The notes beneath the pieces were generated by a model. The model ran no database searches. It saw only the letters and a list, made by a program, of their open reading frames with translations, and was not told the origin of the DNA. From Anaerocolumna sp. AGMB13025 (GTDB taxonomy: Bacteria > Bacillota > Clostridia > Lachnospirales > Lachnospiraceae), in contig NZ_CP121445.1 of NCBI RefSeq assembly GCF_029689925.1, positions 6,568,501 through 6,632,500 of the forward strand: a DNA stretch of 64,000 nucleotides, written 5' to 3'. Every line of letters begins with the position of its first letter. Position 1 is the first letter of the stretch. A program made the position numbers and the translations under genes. Positions 49,900 through 60,212 of this stretch are shown piece by piece.

Positions 49900-50826
49900 A
49901 TGGAAGACAAAAAACCTCTGTTAACCGTTACTAATTTAAAGCAGCATTTTAAAATCAATAGAAAATTCACCGTTAAGGCAGTGGATGGCGTTACTTTTGA
50001 GATTTTTCCCGGTGAAACCTATGGTTTGGTAGGAGAATCCGGCAGTGGTAAATCAACGATTGGCCGGTCCATTATAAGGTTATATAAACCCACTTCCGGA
50101 GAAGTAGTATTTAACGGCGTTACCATCTCCGGCCAGCTCTCTAAAAAGGATACCACACACCTTCGCACCAGAATGCAGATGATTTTCCAGGATCCTATGG
50201 CATGTTTAAATCCCAGAAAGAAAGTTATGGATATTATCGCTCAGGGTCTGGATATCCACCATTTATACAAATCCCAGGAGGAACGGAGAGTAAAAGTCTA
50301 TCAGATTTTAGATATGGTTGGTTTAGCCAGCGAACATGCAGACCGCTATCCTCACCAGTTCTCGGGAGGTCAAAGACAGCGTATCGGTATTGCCAGGGCT
50401 TTGATTATGAATCCCGACCTGATTATCGCCGACGAAGCCATCAGCGCACTGGATGTTTCCATTCAAGCTCAGGTAGTAAACCTGATGAAGGATATTCAGA
50501 AACAGACCAATACCGCTTATCTCTTCATCGCCCATGACCTTTCCATGGTAAAATATATCTCAGATCGGATTGGTGTACTGCATTTAGGCCACCTGGTAGA
50601 AACCGGAACCAAAGAAGAGATCTTTTCCAACCCCATTCACCCTTATACCAAATCCCTGCTCTCTGCCATTCCACAGGCTAACCCTATTGTGGAAAAGAAG
50701 CGGGTAGCCCTTACCTACGATTACGGTAAGAGCGGCATCGATTACAATAAAGGTGAAAATAAACATTTAGGGGGCACCCATTATGTACTGGCTACTACGG
50801 AAGAATTAGAGCTTTGGAAGAAATAA
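49900..50826 (+). CDS. oppF: Oligopeptide ABC transporter ATPase
   Basis: 308 residues; starts 2 bp after oppD. Walker [10 protein letters not shown], signature FSGGQRQRIGIAR, Walker B LIIADEAISALD (Glu-Ala in place of the usual Glu-Pro), H-loop AHDLSMV and C-terminal HPYTKSLLSAIP. The extension RVALTYDYGKSGIDYN is typical of the OppF class. Pairs with OppD as the second ATPase. Confidence 0.93.
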   Translation: MEDKKPLLTVTNLKQHFKINRKFTVKAVDGVTFEIFPGETYGLVGESGSGKSTIGRSIIRLYKPTSGEVVFNGVTISGQLSKKDTTHLRTRMQMIFQDPMACLNPRKKVMDIIAQGLDIHHLYKSQEERRVKVYQILDMVGLASEHADRYPHQFSGGQRQRIGIARALIMNPDLIIADEAISALDVSIQAQVVNLMKDIQKQTNTAYLFIAHDLSMVKYISDRIGVLHLGHLVETGTKEEIFSNPIHPYTKSLLSAIPQANPIVEKKRVALTYDYGKSGIDYNKGENKHLGGTHYVLATTEELELWKK

Positions 50827-50851
50827 AAACTATGCTTTATTTGGGTTGTGG

Positions 50852-51135
50852 ATACTTGATAAAATCAGCACGGAAGATAACTAAGAAAGCATCGATTAAG
50901 GGATGTTTCATAAGCTTAGTATTCTGAGCCTGTAATTCACTAATGACTTTTCTATGTGGTAAAACAAGATTGAAAATGCACAAACTCCTCGCTACGCTCG
51001 TCAAACAGTGTGCATTTTCAATCTGAACCACATAAAAAAGTTATAAGTGAATTATCAGACTCAGAATGAAGCGCTTATGAAACATCCCTTAATCATGCTT
51101 TCAATTTAGGTTTTTTTGCTGATTTTATCAAGTAT
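50852..51135. repeat. Long inverted repeat B (284 bp)
   Basis: Ends ATACTTGATAAAATCAGCA and TGCTGATTTTATCAAGTAT are perfect complements. Inner arms AAGGGATGTTTCATAAGC, CAATCT-type and GATTGAAAATGCACA also pair with their complements. The centre is a short GC-richer CTCCTCGCTACGCTCGT loop. Located after oppF. Confidence 0.85.
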
Positions 51136-51289
51136 TTTCTACCTTATTGGCTATACTGGGAAGTTATTGTTTTCTATACTGGGAAATTATTATTTTGCAG
51201 AAAGTTTGTAATTACAATATTTTTAAATTTTTACAATATCTATAAAATGAAAGAAGTATTGATAAAATCTGCCAATACACTGAATTAGG

Positions 51290-51497
51290 AAGGGACTGCC
51301 GCAAAATTCAAAGACTGAATTACCTGGGAGAGAATAAGGATTATATTTTGTAAAAAGTTTGTGGAAAGTATGCGCGAATGGCTGCAAGATAGAGAATGCA
51401 GCCGCTTATTCGCGCGATCTTTCCACAAACTTTTTACAAAATATAATCCTTATTCTATGCCCAGGTACAATACCCTAAAATTTTGCGGCAGTCCCTT
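51290..51497. repeat. Long inverted repeat C (208 bp)
   Basis: AAGGGACTGCCGCAAAATT and its complement close the element. CCTGGG, AGAATAAGGATTATATTTTG and AAGTTTGTGGAAAG form the inner stem; the loop contains CGCGAATGGCTGCA..GCAGCCGCTTATTCGCG. Its arms resemble those of element D. Confidence 0.85.
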
Positions 51498-51521
51498 CTT
51501 TCACAGCATAAATTATATTAA

Positions 51522-53555
51522 TTATTCCAATACAATCTTAGCCAAAGTCAGGAAGAATCGTCCGGAAGCCTCCTGATAGAGGACTTCTTTTGCATAGGAT
51601 GGATCGTCGGTTATAATGTTATCTACTCCGAGCCGCTTCATCCGTTCCAGTTCGCTTCTGTTGTTAACGGTCCATACATGAATTTCCTTACCGGATTTAT
51701 GGATGTCACTGCTGACGGTTTTGGTAATCAGATTGGATCTTACACTGAAAAAATCAATATTCTCATTGGTCAGATATCCTCTGTAGATCTGATAGGTGAT
51801 ATAGCCAGTACGGATATCCGGGTTAAGCTCCTTGATATGTTCCAGAGCTGTCAGACTGGTGGAACTGATAACGCATTGCCACTGCATTTCGTATTCTTCA
51901 ATGAGGGCGGCTACCTTCTCCTCAAGACCTTCCCCTTCGTTCCGGTATTTTAAATCCAGATTCAGATTTACTTTACCTTTGCATAGCTCAAAGACTTCCC
52001 GCAGGGTTGGAATCCTGGTTCCGGTGTAGGCTTTATCTTTCCATTTTCCTGCATCCAGATGGGAAACTTCTAAAAAGTTAAGCTGCCAGATTTTTTTATT
52101 TACTCCGGTAGTCCGTAATAAATTCTCATCATGGAGGAGTACCAGTTCCCCGTCTTTTGTCATTCTGACATCCACCTCTACAAAGTCTGCCTGTTCCTCA
52201 ATGGCTCTTTCAATTGCAGGCAGGGTATTCTCAGGGACGCCAGCGGAAAATCCACGGTGGGAGGTTACATGGATCATATCCAGATTCATGTAAGCCAGAG
52301 GAGAACCGTTTCTTACGATATCGTAAAAGGAATAGAAATTAAAGCAGGCTAACAATATGAGAGCGACTTTAATTACTGTTTTATAAGCTCCTACCTGGAT
52401 AAAGATAGTATCCACGGTATGGTCAATGTCTACATTTTCGTTCTGTTCCAGTTTATACTGGAAAAACAGGTGGGTATATAAAGCAAAGTTGGCAAGGGTA
52501 TTGATGGCAAAGATACCGATGAAAAAGTACCCGTTCATTTTATCGTTAATGGTAAGAAAAGTCGCAATTGCCAGGCTTTTATCCGGTATGCCGGTTATAA
52601 AAAGCGCCGTAATAGCCATAGTCAGTATATATAACGCAAGATCGGCAAGTCCAATCCATATATTCCATATGATAAAATAAAAGAAAGTACGAGGGAAACT
52701 GATTCGTTTGAGATATTCTTCTCCGATGACTGCTGTACGGAAGATGATGTTTTTTAAATTATTACTGTATTCCATGCTTTTGTTATTACTGTATTCCATG
52801 CTTTTGTTGTTATTGATACTTCTTTTTACTTTTCCCTTATCCTTTGGTTTAATTAAATCTGCGGTATCCCTAGTTTTTCTGCGATTATTATTATCAAGTT
52901 TTTTGGATTTTACATAAGTTTTCCCTTCTATTAAGGAGTATAAAAAGATAAACAGCCGCCGTATCATTAATACAACCAACCCCACAGTAATTAATACTGC
53001 CACAGGGATAGCAAAGTCAAAATCCATCAGGTTATCTGAAATAAAGGAAAGTACCCGGACCCGTTTGACGGCAAATAGAAACAGAGGTATATTCGAAATG
53101 CCAATAATCAGCCAGACCATTGGCAGCAAAGATAAATTCCTGCGCAAAAATATCAAAATCAGTTTTTTTAAGGCTAAGACCAGTACCTTTATAAGACCGG
53201 GTTTTTCACCATCTTCAATTAGGGTATAAAAGGTAATCAGGTAACAGGCTTCCAACAGCAAAGCAATTCCCATTACAATAAACACCAATAATAAAAATAA
53301 CAAAACAATTGGATGAATCAAAATGTTTCCGATATTACTTATTGTCACATAACTATAACCGGTTACAGACAGCGCTAAACGGTAAAAAACAGACAATAAT
53401 GGAATTAATAATAAAATATATATGCCGGTTAAAATACCCTGGCCCGTAAGCAGTAAAATGCTGTGCTGGAATAACAGCCTGACGGTATTTTTAAATATTC
53501 TTTTTTTATGACGGAAGATTTTACTGTTAATTTTCTGTTCGCTCCTATGCTGCAT
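51522..53555 (-). CDS. Membrane glycerophosphodiester phosphodiesterase
   Basis: About 677 residues from ATG 53555 (AAAGGAA upstream; TTG 53606 is less likely). The N-terminal ~440 residues have eight or more membrane segments (GDPD membrane-domain type). The C-terminal GDPD domain starts VTSHRGFSAGVPENTLPAIERAIEEQADFVEVDVRMTKDGELVLLHD, with HR, the E-V-D metal site and the catalytic His. It hydrolyses glycerophosphodiesters or teichoic-type polymers at the membrane. A repeated KSMEYSNN pair occurs near residue 270. Confidence 0.9.
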   Translation of the reverse strand: MQHRSEQKINSKIFRHKKRIFKNTVRLLFQHSILLLTGQGILTGIYILLLIPLLSVFYRLALSVTGYSYVTISNIGNILIHPIVLLFLLLVFIVMGIALLLEACYLITFYTLIEDGEKPGLIKVLVLALKKLILIFLRRNLSLLPMVWLIIGISNIPLFLFAVKRVRVLSFISDNLMDFDFAIPVAVLITVGLVVLMIRRLFIFLYSLIEGKTYVKSKKLDNNNRRKTRDTADLIKPKDKGKVKRSINNNKSMEYSNNKSMEYSNNLKNIIFRTAVIGEEYLKRISFPRTFFYFIIWNIWIGLADLALYILTMAITALFITGIPDKSLAIATFLTINDKMNGYFFIGIFAINTLANFALYTHLFFQYKLEQNENVDIDHTVDTIFIQVGAYKTVIKVALILLACFNFYSFYDIVRNGSPLAYMNLDMIHVTSHRGFSAGVPENTLPAIERAIEEQADFVEVDVRMTKDGELVLLHDENLLRTTGVNKKIWQLNFLEVSHLDAGKWKDKAYTGTRIPTLREVFELCKGKVNLNLDLKYRNEGEGLEEKVAALIEEYEMQWQCVISSTSLTALEHIKELNPDIRTGYITYQIYRGYLTNENIDFFSVRSNLITKTVSSDIHKSGKEIHVWTVNNRSELERMKRLGVDNIITDDPSYAKEVLYQEASGRFFLTLAKIVLE

Positions 53556-53671
53556 AATTTCAATTCCTTTTCTTACTATTTTAATACTTTCATAATTGTT
53601 ATTCAATCCTTATCTGAAAGTACTTAAGAATTTCCTTATGAAATTATACCGGCAGCCTGCATCAGACGGAA

Positions 53672-53914
53672 TCAGACAGAGCTGCGCTGTTTTCCTAATA
53701 GGTGTAATGCATTGTCATAATCTTTTTTGTGTACATAAATATAATATTCCAGTTCATACTTTTTGTTTATACCAAAGTTACCTCTGTCTTTCGACCCAAA
53801 ATGAATGATTCGGTAATCGTATTTTACATGACTTGCTTTTAAGATACTTCTTACCTCAGCCTGCTCTCTTAAAGAAAATCCATGATACACTTCTTTCCTG
53901 CTTAAGAACCACAT
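53672..53914 (-). CDS. Small hypothetical protein (80 aa)
   Basis: GGGAGGAA precedes ATG 53914. MWFLSRKEVYHGFSLREQAEVRSILKASHVKYDYRIIHFG...YELEYYIYVHKKDYDNALHLLGKQ: an alpha/beta fold resembling the DUF2007-type small signal-transducing domains found in Clostridia. No catalytic residues can be named. Single gene. Confidence 0.7.
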   Translation of the reverse strand: MWFLSRKEVYHGFSLREQAEVRSILKASHVKYDYRIIHFGSKDRGNFGINKKYELEYYIYVHKKDYDNALHLLGKQRSSV

Positions 53915-54612
53915 AACTAATTCCTCCCTGTTAAAGATCTGAAACCCAGCCCCATTTTTACATATATTACCATGATTGTATACTTAATTAACATTTTCGT
54001 CAAGAATTTATCTAGCCGAAAGTACAGGTAATATTTGAAATATATTCCTCTGGTAATAAACAAAAAAATGAAAAAAGAATTGGTTACACAAAAAGCAAAG
54101 CCAGGTAATTAACATAATAATTCAGAACAAAAAGCGGACCAGCTAAGGAACACCTCGTAAAAGGAAAAAGACCATTTCCTCGTAAAATAAAAAAGCAGGC
54201 AAACAAGACGCCATGGTATCTTGTTTACCCACTTGTATTCATATCTATGTCAAGCAGCCGAATAGTAATAGTACTTTTCAAAAAAAAGAAAAATATAAGG
54301 TATAAGAGCTTTCGGTTGCGAATTGTTTTAGATATGTACTCTCTTATTCCCCTACATTTTATACTTTATTATATTCAAAACATAAGGTTATGTTACTGTC
54401 AGTTCGGGTATTTTTATAGTTTTATTTGTAAGTTTTGCGTACGGCCTGTCAAATTAGTATCGATACAGGTTAAGAATTGTTACAAAATTCAAAGCATAAA
54501 TTACGAGTGAGTATAGATATTTATATCCTGCAGGTCCTGTTTTTATTATACCAGATACTTCAGAGAACTTTCCTCGTAAAAGATCAAAGAGTCTGGCTCT
54601 TTCCTATAAATT
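53915..54612. other. Gene-free region
   Basis: AT-rich with no credible gene; a frame at 54247-54510 lacks a ribosome site and normal composition. A hairpin GGTAAACAAGA/TCTTGTTTGCC (minus strand, 54197-54232) followed by six T is an intrinsic terminator without an assignable gene. TCCTCGTAAAA recurs three times. Confidence 0.45.
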
Positions 54613-54646
54613 AAAAAAAGGCTGATCTCAGTGAGGGCAGCCTTTT
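54613..54646 (-). terminator. Terminator of SpoIIQ-like gene
   Basis: Minus-strand AAAAGGCTG/CAGCCTTTT with a 16-nt loop and T run, 18 nt past the stop codon. Confidence 0.85.
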
Positions 54647-54663
54647 CATTATGCTTTTGGTGC

Positions 54664-55611
54664 TTATCTTAAATACAACATAGGATTAACGGTTTCCTTA
54701 TCTTTTAGAACCTGAAAATAAAGATTGCTGCCTTCTACTGTATAATACATGGTAGGTTTTGCAACAACTCCCAGTTCCTGACCTTCCTTTACCATATCTC
54801 CTACTTTAACCTTTAAATCAGCGAGCTGCCCATAAACAACGCTGTAACCATTGCCAAGAGAGGCGGTTACGGTTGTTCCGGTTTCATCTACCTTAGTAAT
54901 CTTAGTAATAACTCCTTTTGCTGCACTAACTACTTTCGCACCTACCTTTGCATCAATCAAAACGGCAGGATTCACGCGAAACTGCTGTAAGGTTTCATAA
55001 TAAACAACCCTGTCTACGCTGTAGTTTTTAATAATGTTGCCGGTAACCGGCCATGCCAGTCCTTTATCAACATCAAAATATAAAGAATCCGGTGTCATAA
55101 CCTCTTTTGAAGGTTTTTCCGGTTCAGAAGACGTTTTATCTTCTGAGGAATTTGCTGCAGCATTTTTATCTGCTGCGCTTGCTGTTTGTTTTGTAGAATC
55201 CGATTTGGTACTATCTTGTGCATCTGTTTTGTTGGCAGCAGCACTTTCATGATTGTCTTCAGCATCAAATTCTAAAACGCTTCCATCCGTAACCGGCTCA
55301 GTTACTTTGCCTGTAGGTTGTGGAGTGGGTTGAAATGCTACCTCAGTCTGACTAGTGCCCGTTTTATTATTAGCAGCAGTTGACGAGGTTGGGTTATTTA
55401 CGGCCGGTTTATCCTGGGCCTGGTTACTCTTTTCACCAGCCACATCTGATACAATTGGCTCATTCAAATCTACCAGATTTTTACCTTGATCTTTGTCAGA
55501 TGTTTGATTCAATGCTACCATTGTAATCGCTACGATTGCCAAAGCACCGACGCATAATAACGCATAAAAGCTCTTGCTTTTGAAAAATTCAGCTAAGCTA
55601 TGTTTTTTCAT
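54664..55611 (-). CDS. SpoIIQ-like protein with degenerate LytM (M23) domain
   Basis: 315 residues from ATG 55611 (AGAGGTGATAATA upstream). One N-terminal membrane segment (FYALLCVGALAIVAITMVAL), a long Ser/Thr/Asp-rich linker, and a C-terminal M23 domain (WPVTGNIIKNYSVDRVVYYETLQQFRVNPAVLIDA ... YSVVYGQL ... YFQV). The catalytic HxxxD and HxH are absent (NPAVLID, YGQL, YFQV), as in Bacillus SpoIIQ, which binds SpoIIIAH across the forespore membranes. It suggests that the organism sporulates. Possible alternative: non-spore cell-wall scaffold. Confidence 0.8.
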   Translation of the reverse strand: MKKHSLAEFFKSKSFYALLCVGALAIVAITMVALNQTSDKDQGKNLVDLNEPIVSDVAGEKSNQAQDKPAVNNPTSSTAANNKTGTSQTEVAFQPTPQPTGKVTEPVTDGSVLEFDAEDNHESAAANKTDAQDSTKSDSTKQTASAADKNAAANSSEDKTSSEPEKPSKEVMTPDSLYFDVDKGLAWPVTGNIIKNYSVDRVVYYETLQQFRVNPAVLIDAKVGAKVVSAAKGVITKITKVDETGTTVTASLGNGYSVVYGQLADLKVKVGDMVKEGQELGVVAKPTMYYTVEGSNLYFQVLKDKETVNPMLYLR

Positions 55612-55656
55612 TATTATCACCTCTAGATATATTTTCACCAGAAATGATAGTTTTAT

Positions 55657-58059
55657 TCATTGATAAAAATGTAGAAACAAAAATCTATCAAAAAACATTC
55701 TTCTTTTTCCCAGTTTTTCCTCCAAATTATTCTGTAACTGCCTGGAAAAGTCCATAACTGCATTAAGTTCGTCTGATTTAACCTCATATTCTCCGTATCT
55801 GACCTTCATAAAGACTGTTGCAACGTCTAAAAAACTAGTCTGATGAAAAGAAATTTTATCACCGATTCTTCCCGCATAGGTAAGCAGTGTCTCTTCTTTC
55901 GACAGCAAAAAGCCTTCCTTTTCCAGATAGTGAAGTATGAAAGCCATGACCAGGAATAATTTTAAATCATTCGCAGCATGATCAAACCTCTTATTGTATT
56001 TTCTAACTAATATTCCGTAATAAATAAAAATAATACAAATAAATAAAATTAAAATACCTGCGATCAAACCGGCTCCCTGTAGGATGTGAATTCCACGTTC
56101 CAGCCCATAACTGCCAAGATCACCGTCCACCGTATTAAACTCCTGGTAAGATGGCGGCACGGAAGGAGTTAAATTAACGGGTGCTGTCACCTTCTCCGAA
56201 TCTGATACGGTTCCATACTCTTTCCAGGGAGTGTATCTTGCTCCGTAAAAGGCAGGTGTAGGCTCAAAAGGAATCCAGCCGACTCCGTCTATATAAGCCT
56301 CCACCCAGGAATGTGCATTATTACTTAAGACATTATAGGTATTGATTCCATCCTTGTTTCTGTAATCCACCAGGAATCCCTCCACATACCGGGTAGGAAT
56401 CCCGACACACCTGGCCATTACTCCAAAGGCTGAAGCAAAATAGGTACAATAGCCTTTTTGCTGTTCAAATAGGAAATAATCAACAAAATCTTTTCCCTTT
56501 GGTGTCTTCTCCACTCTGGTCGTATAAGGCAGGGTATTTAAATACGTTTCCAGTGCTTTTAGCTTATCATAATTGTTATCATATCCCCTGGTCAGTTTAT
56601 CGGCAAGGCTCTTTACCCTGGCAGGTAGCGTATCCGGAAGCGTAGTATACACTTTCTTAATTTCTGCCTGCCGCCTGATTAAAGCCTTCCTAAGACCTTG
56701 CAGATCAAAGTCCGCCCCCAGGGCATTATAATCAAAGATTTCTCCTGCTGTTTTATTAAGATCCTCCAAAGAAACTAAAAAGTCAGAGCTGTTTCCCTCC
56801 CTTAACAGCTGTTTTAGGACTTCATTATTCAGATTAAGTTCATAATACTGGACTTCATAATTCGTACCGATTCCTTTGGCCCTATCAAAGAGAAACGCCC
56901 CCTGTTCTGTTTCACCGTACTTTAATTTCTTACTTAGATTCATAGAAAATGTTTTTAAAGGATAAAATAGAGATCTGGTCCTGATGTCATAATATTCAAT
57001 ATCATAACTTCTTCGCTTTATCACATTGGACAAATCACCCCCTGCCTCTTCCACTCTGGTAAAAGCGGCAAGCAGTTCATAAAAATCATAATAATAATCT
57101 GCTTTTTCAAACTCCACTTTTCGCCCACTTCTTACCCAACGTCTACCGGTATAGGTATCACCTATGGAACCGATTAAATACCCTCTGGAGGTACTTTTAT
57201 TCTGGGTGCTTACTTTTAGGGCTGTTTCCTTATTGATATCAAGTTCACCCCCAAGCTCCGTATCTTCTTCTGAATAGCCGGAAAAATTTAAGGTAAACTC
57301 TTTTCCGGTACGGTCGAAAAAGTATTCAAACTGAGTCATTAAGATGGAGCCTCTTTCCTCTGCTTTTTGTAGTAAGAGTTTTACACTCTTCCACTGAATC
57401 GGTTCAGGCTTTGACGGCAGGGATACCGAAAGTAAAGCAATGATAATGCAGGCTGGTGCCAAATAAACCGTGGCAATGCTATTATTTACGGTATTGCCGC
57501 TTTTATAAAAAATTCTGCCGCAGACTTGTGCTAATACCATAAGAGAATAAAAAATAACGATTCCTACGGTTATCTTTGGAATATCAACTTCATTAACAGC
57601 TGAAATCATAAGCAGCAAAAGGAGTACAAGGGCTGTAAGGACTTTCACATTTTTAAAACCTTGGAGGAGATACATTATTATGCTGCATAATAACAGAATG
57701 CCGGCTGTTACTGCAAACGCATTGTAAAATACATACAGCGCTTCCTCTCCGTTATAAATAAGGCACCACTGATATACGCTTTGGATTCCTTTTATATAGT
57801 CTGCTTTTAATATTATACTGATAAAAACTCCACAAAGGAGAAACCCGGGCAGTAAAATGAGGGTAAGCAGGCTTTTTTTATACTGGTCAAGAAAATATAT
57901 CAGCCCAAGGAATATAACTGTAAATACCACCAGCACCAGAAAATGAATTCTTAAGTGAAATAAATTATTAAAATAAGATCCCAGGGCAAGGGTAAGCAAA
58001 AAACTGTCCGTAACCGCTAGTCTTTTGGTTACGGCGGTATGAGTCTTTATTTCATGCAT
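55657..58059 (-). CDS. Transglutaminase-like membrane protein (TgpA-like)
   Basis: 800 residues. Six or more N-terminal membrane segments, an extracytoplasmic region, a transglutaminase-like domain with the Cys in QKGYCTYFASAFGVMARCVGIPTRYVEG, His in NNAHSWVEAYIDGVGWIPFEPTPAF and an Asp nearby, one more membrane helix and a cytoplasmic DUF4129-like tail. Standard third gene of MoxR-DUF58-TgpA operons; start overlaps the DUF58 gene by 8 bp. Confidence 0.9.
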   Translation of the reverse strand: MHEIKTHTAVTKRLAVTDSFLLTLALGSYFNNLFHLRIHFLVLVVFTVIFLGLIYFLDQYKKSLLTLILLPGFLLCGVFISIILKADYIKGIQSVYQWCLIYNGEEALYVFYNAFAVTAGILLLCSIIMYLLQGFKNVKVLTALVLLLLLMISAVNEVDIPKITVGIVIFYSLMVLAQVCGRIFYKSGNTVNNSIATVYLAPACIIIALLSVSLPSKPEPIQWKSVKLLLQKAEERGSILMTQFEYFFDRTGKEFTLNFSGYSEEDTELGGELDINKETALKVSTQNKSTSRGYLIGSIGDTYTGRRWVRSGRKVEFEKADYYYDFYELLAAFTRVEEAGGDLSNVIKRRSYDIEYYDIRTRSLFYPLKTFSMNLSKKLKYGETEQGAFLFDRAKGIGTNYEVQYYELNLNNEVLKQLLREGNSSDFLVSLEDLNKTAGEIFDYNALGADFDLQGLRKALIRRQAEIKKVYTTLPDTLPARVKSLADKLTRGYDNNYDKLKALETYLNTLPYTTRVEKTPKGKDFVDYFLFEQQKGYCTYFASAFGVMARCVGIPTRYVEGFLVDYRNKDGINTYNVLSNNAHSWVEAYIDGVGWIPFEPTPAFYGARYTPWKEYGTVSDSEKVTAPVNLTPSVPPSYQEFNTVDGDLGSYGLERGIHILQGAGLIAGILILFICIIFIYYGILVRKYNKRFDHAANDLKLFLVMAFILHYLEKEGFLLSKEETLLTYAGRIGDKISFHQTSFLDVATVFMKVRYGEYEVKSDELNAVMDFSRQLQNNLEEKLGKRRMFFDRFLFLHFYQ

Positions 58060-59236
58060 TTAATACCTCCCCGATTTCATCCTCTCTGGTTATAAGCTTG
58101 ATGACAATGCCTGATTGTTTCAGGCTTTTAATAATATCCTCTTCCTCTGGGGCGATTTCATCTTTTATCAGCAGCAGGGATAAATCACTGCCATTTTCAC
58201 AGATCCAAAGCATGGTCTTATAAAGGTCAAAAGTAAGTTCGTGGGTAATCAACATGTAAAAGTCCGCAGCTTCTTCATAAATCTGAATGCTGCTTAACAG
58301 TTCCTCCAAAGAAACCTGTGACTGAAAATGCAGTTCCATGGTGGTCTGGTAGAAAAGTTCAAAATCCGCCTTGCTCCTTACCGAAACCGCTTTAACCCCG
58401 GACTGTTCATAATAAATCTTAACCCTGGTATTGTTATCCTTGCAATAATTTGCAATAGCAAGCCCGCTTTCAATAATCTGATCTTCGGTAATCAGAGTGG
58501 ACAGTGTGTCCTCATGTATACGCTTTAAGTCCATCAGGATAATAATCTCTGATTTGGGATTGCTGATATTTTTTCTGCTGAATAACTCGTTTCTTTTCGC
58601 GCTTACTTTCCAGTGAATCTGTTTTCTACTGTCACCGCTGTTATATCTCCTGGTTTCTATGTCCATGGCATCGGTTTCTGCATTACGCAGATAGGGTGAA
58701 TTCTTGGTATCCTTTAGAGCCGGTACAAATCCAATCCTTGGGATTTGGATGACTCTTGGCAAAACAGTTACCTTTAGTTTAGATGAGACAGGGTAGGTGA
58801 TTTTGAATAAATACAGATAATCAATAATATCCACCGTATTCGCCCCCACATAATATTCTCCCCGATAGTTACAGCGCAGATTCGTCCTAAGGGTCTCTGA
58901 CTGACTTGGCAGCAGACAGTATTCTTTTATGTCCTGGACATCGGTTATGGTGGATTTATCATGAAGGAAATTAACTTTAATACTCCGAAAGGTTATATAA
59001 TCTTCATTGGCTAAGGTAAAGGAATAAGGAACTAAATCTCCTTTTACCACTACTCTTTGACCTATCTCCTGAAAGATACGAAAACGCACGTAAACATAAA
59101 AAGTATAACTTAAAGATACCACTGGAATAAATAGGCTCATATAAAAAAGTGCATAGGAAACATTCCCGCCGTAAAAACTGGCGAAAACGCCCGAGGCTAT
59201 AATAAATATCAATAATAGGATACGGTTAATAAGCAT
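58052..59236 (-). CDS. DUF58 domain membrane-anchored protein
   Basis: 394 residues. Two N-terminal membrane segments, a beta-rich middle and the DUF58 signature DIETRRYNSGDSRKQIHWKVSAKRNELFSRKN. A VWA-like fold follows (IILMDLKRIHEDTLSTLITEDQIIESGLAIANYC). Functions with MoxR ATPase and transglutaminase proteins in an unclear envelope role. Confidence 0.88.
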   Translation of the reverse strand: MLINRILLLIFIIASGVFASFYGGNVSYALFYMSLFIPVVSLSYTFYVYVRFRIFQEIGQRVVVKGDLVPYSFTLANEDYITFRSIKVNFLHDKSTITDVQDIKEYCLLPSQSETLRTNLRCNYRGEYYVGANTVDIIDYLYLFKITYPVSSKLKVTVLPRVIQIPRIGFVPALKDTKNSPYLRNAETDAMDIETRRYNSGDSRKQIHWKVSAKRNELFSRKNISNPKSEIIILMDLKRIHEDTLSTLITEDQIIESGLAIANYCKDNNTRVKIYYEQSGVKAVSVRSKADFELFYQTTMELHFQSQVSLEELLSSIQIYEEAADFYMLITHELTFDLYKTMLWICENGSDLSLLLIKDEIAPEEEDIIKSLKQSGIVIKLITREDEIGEVLNA

Positions 59237-59267
59237 ATGGATTCCTTCCTGCCTGGGGCACCTTAAA

Positions 59268-60212
59268 CTATAAAGCAGGCAGTATGGGAACCTGGGCTAA
59301 GGCAATAATCTTATCGAGGATTTTTTCAGCGGTCAGCTTATTTAATCTGGCCTCCGGAGATAGTATCAGCCTGTGGGTGATAACCGGATGGATTACTTTT
59401 AATATATCATCCGGAATACAATAATCCCGGTCGGCATAATAAGCTGCGGCCTGGGAAGCCCGGATAAGGGCAAGTGTAGCCCTGGGGCTGGCACCAAGAG
59501 CAATACCTGGATTATTTCTGGTACTATCCATTATTCCAATAATATAAGAAATCAAATCTTTATGTATTTTAACGGTCTTAACTTCTTCCTGAAGGGCAGA
59601 TACGGTCTTGCCGTCGGTTACTGGTTCCAGAGACTTTAAGGGACTCTGCTTAAGATAAAAATCTGCCATACGCTTTTCATCTGCCACGCTTGGATATCCA
59701 ATGGATAATTTCATAAGAAACCGGTCTAACTGTGCCTCCGGAAGATTATAAGTACCCAGATAATCAATGGGATTCTGGGTGGCAATTACCATAAACGGAC
59801 TGGGCAGAGGATACGTCCTGCCATCCACACTAATCTGTTTTTCCTCCATAGCTTCCAATAAACTAGCCTGGGTCTTAGGTGAAGTCCTGTTAACTTCGTC
59901 TGCCAGTATAATATGATTCATAATGGCTCCCGGCGTAAACTCAAACTGACCCGACTGCATATTGTAAACCGACACCCCGGTGATATCACTGGGCAATGTA
60001 TCCGGGGTAAACTGAATCCGGTTAAAGCCGCAGTCAATTGACTTTGCTATGGCATTTGCCAAAGTAGTTTTCCCGACACCAGGCACATCCTCTAATAAAA
60101 GATGCCCCTCTGAGAGCAAAACTATCATGGCATATTCAATCACCTCTCTCTTGCCTACAATAACTTTTTCAATATTTCTTACAATTTCCCCTAATACCTT
60201 CTGTTTCTGCAT
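59268..60212 (-). CDS. MoxR-family AAA+ ATPase
   Basis: 314 residues from ATG 60212, with GGGAGG just before it (ATG 60224 possible). Walker A VPGVGKTTLA, Walker B IILADEVNRTSP, sensor 1 VIATQNPIDYLGTYNLPEAQLDRF and arginine finger region as in MoxR. First gene of the operon with DUF58 and transglutaminase; probably a chaperone or metal-insertase-like ATPase for VWA-type partners. Confidence 0.92.
   Translation of the reverse strand: MQKQKVLGEIVRNIEKVIVGKREVIEYAMIVLLSEGHLLLEDVPGVGKTTLANAIAKSIDCGFNRIQFTPDTLPSDITGVSVYNMQSGQFEFTPGAIMNHIILADEVNRTSPKTQASLLEAMEEKQISVDGRTYPLPSPFMVIATQNPIDYLGTYNLPEAQLDRFLMKLSIGYPSVADEKRMADFYLKQSPLKSLEPVTDGKTVSALQEEVKTVKIHKDLISYIIGIMDSTRNNPGIALGASPRATLALIRASQAAAYYADRDYCIPDDILKVIHPVITHRLILSPEARLNKLTAEKILDKIIALAQVPILPAL

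Noticed and set aside
54247-54510. 87-aa plus-strand protein
   Set aside because: No ribosome site, skewed composition and a minus-strand terminator across its start.
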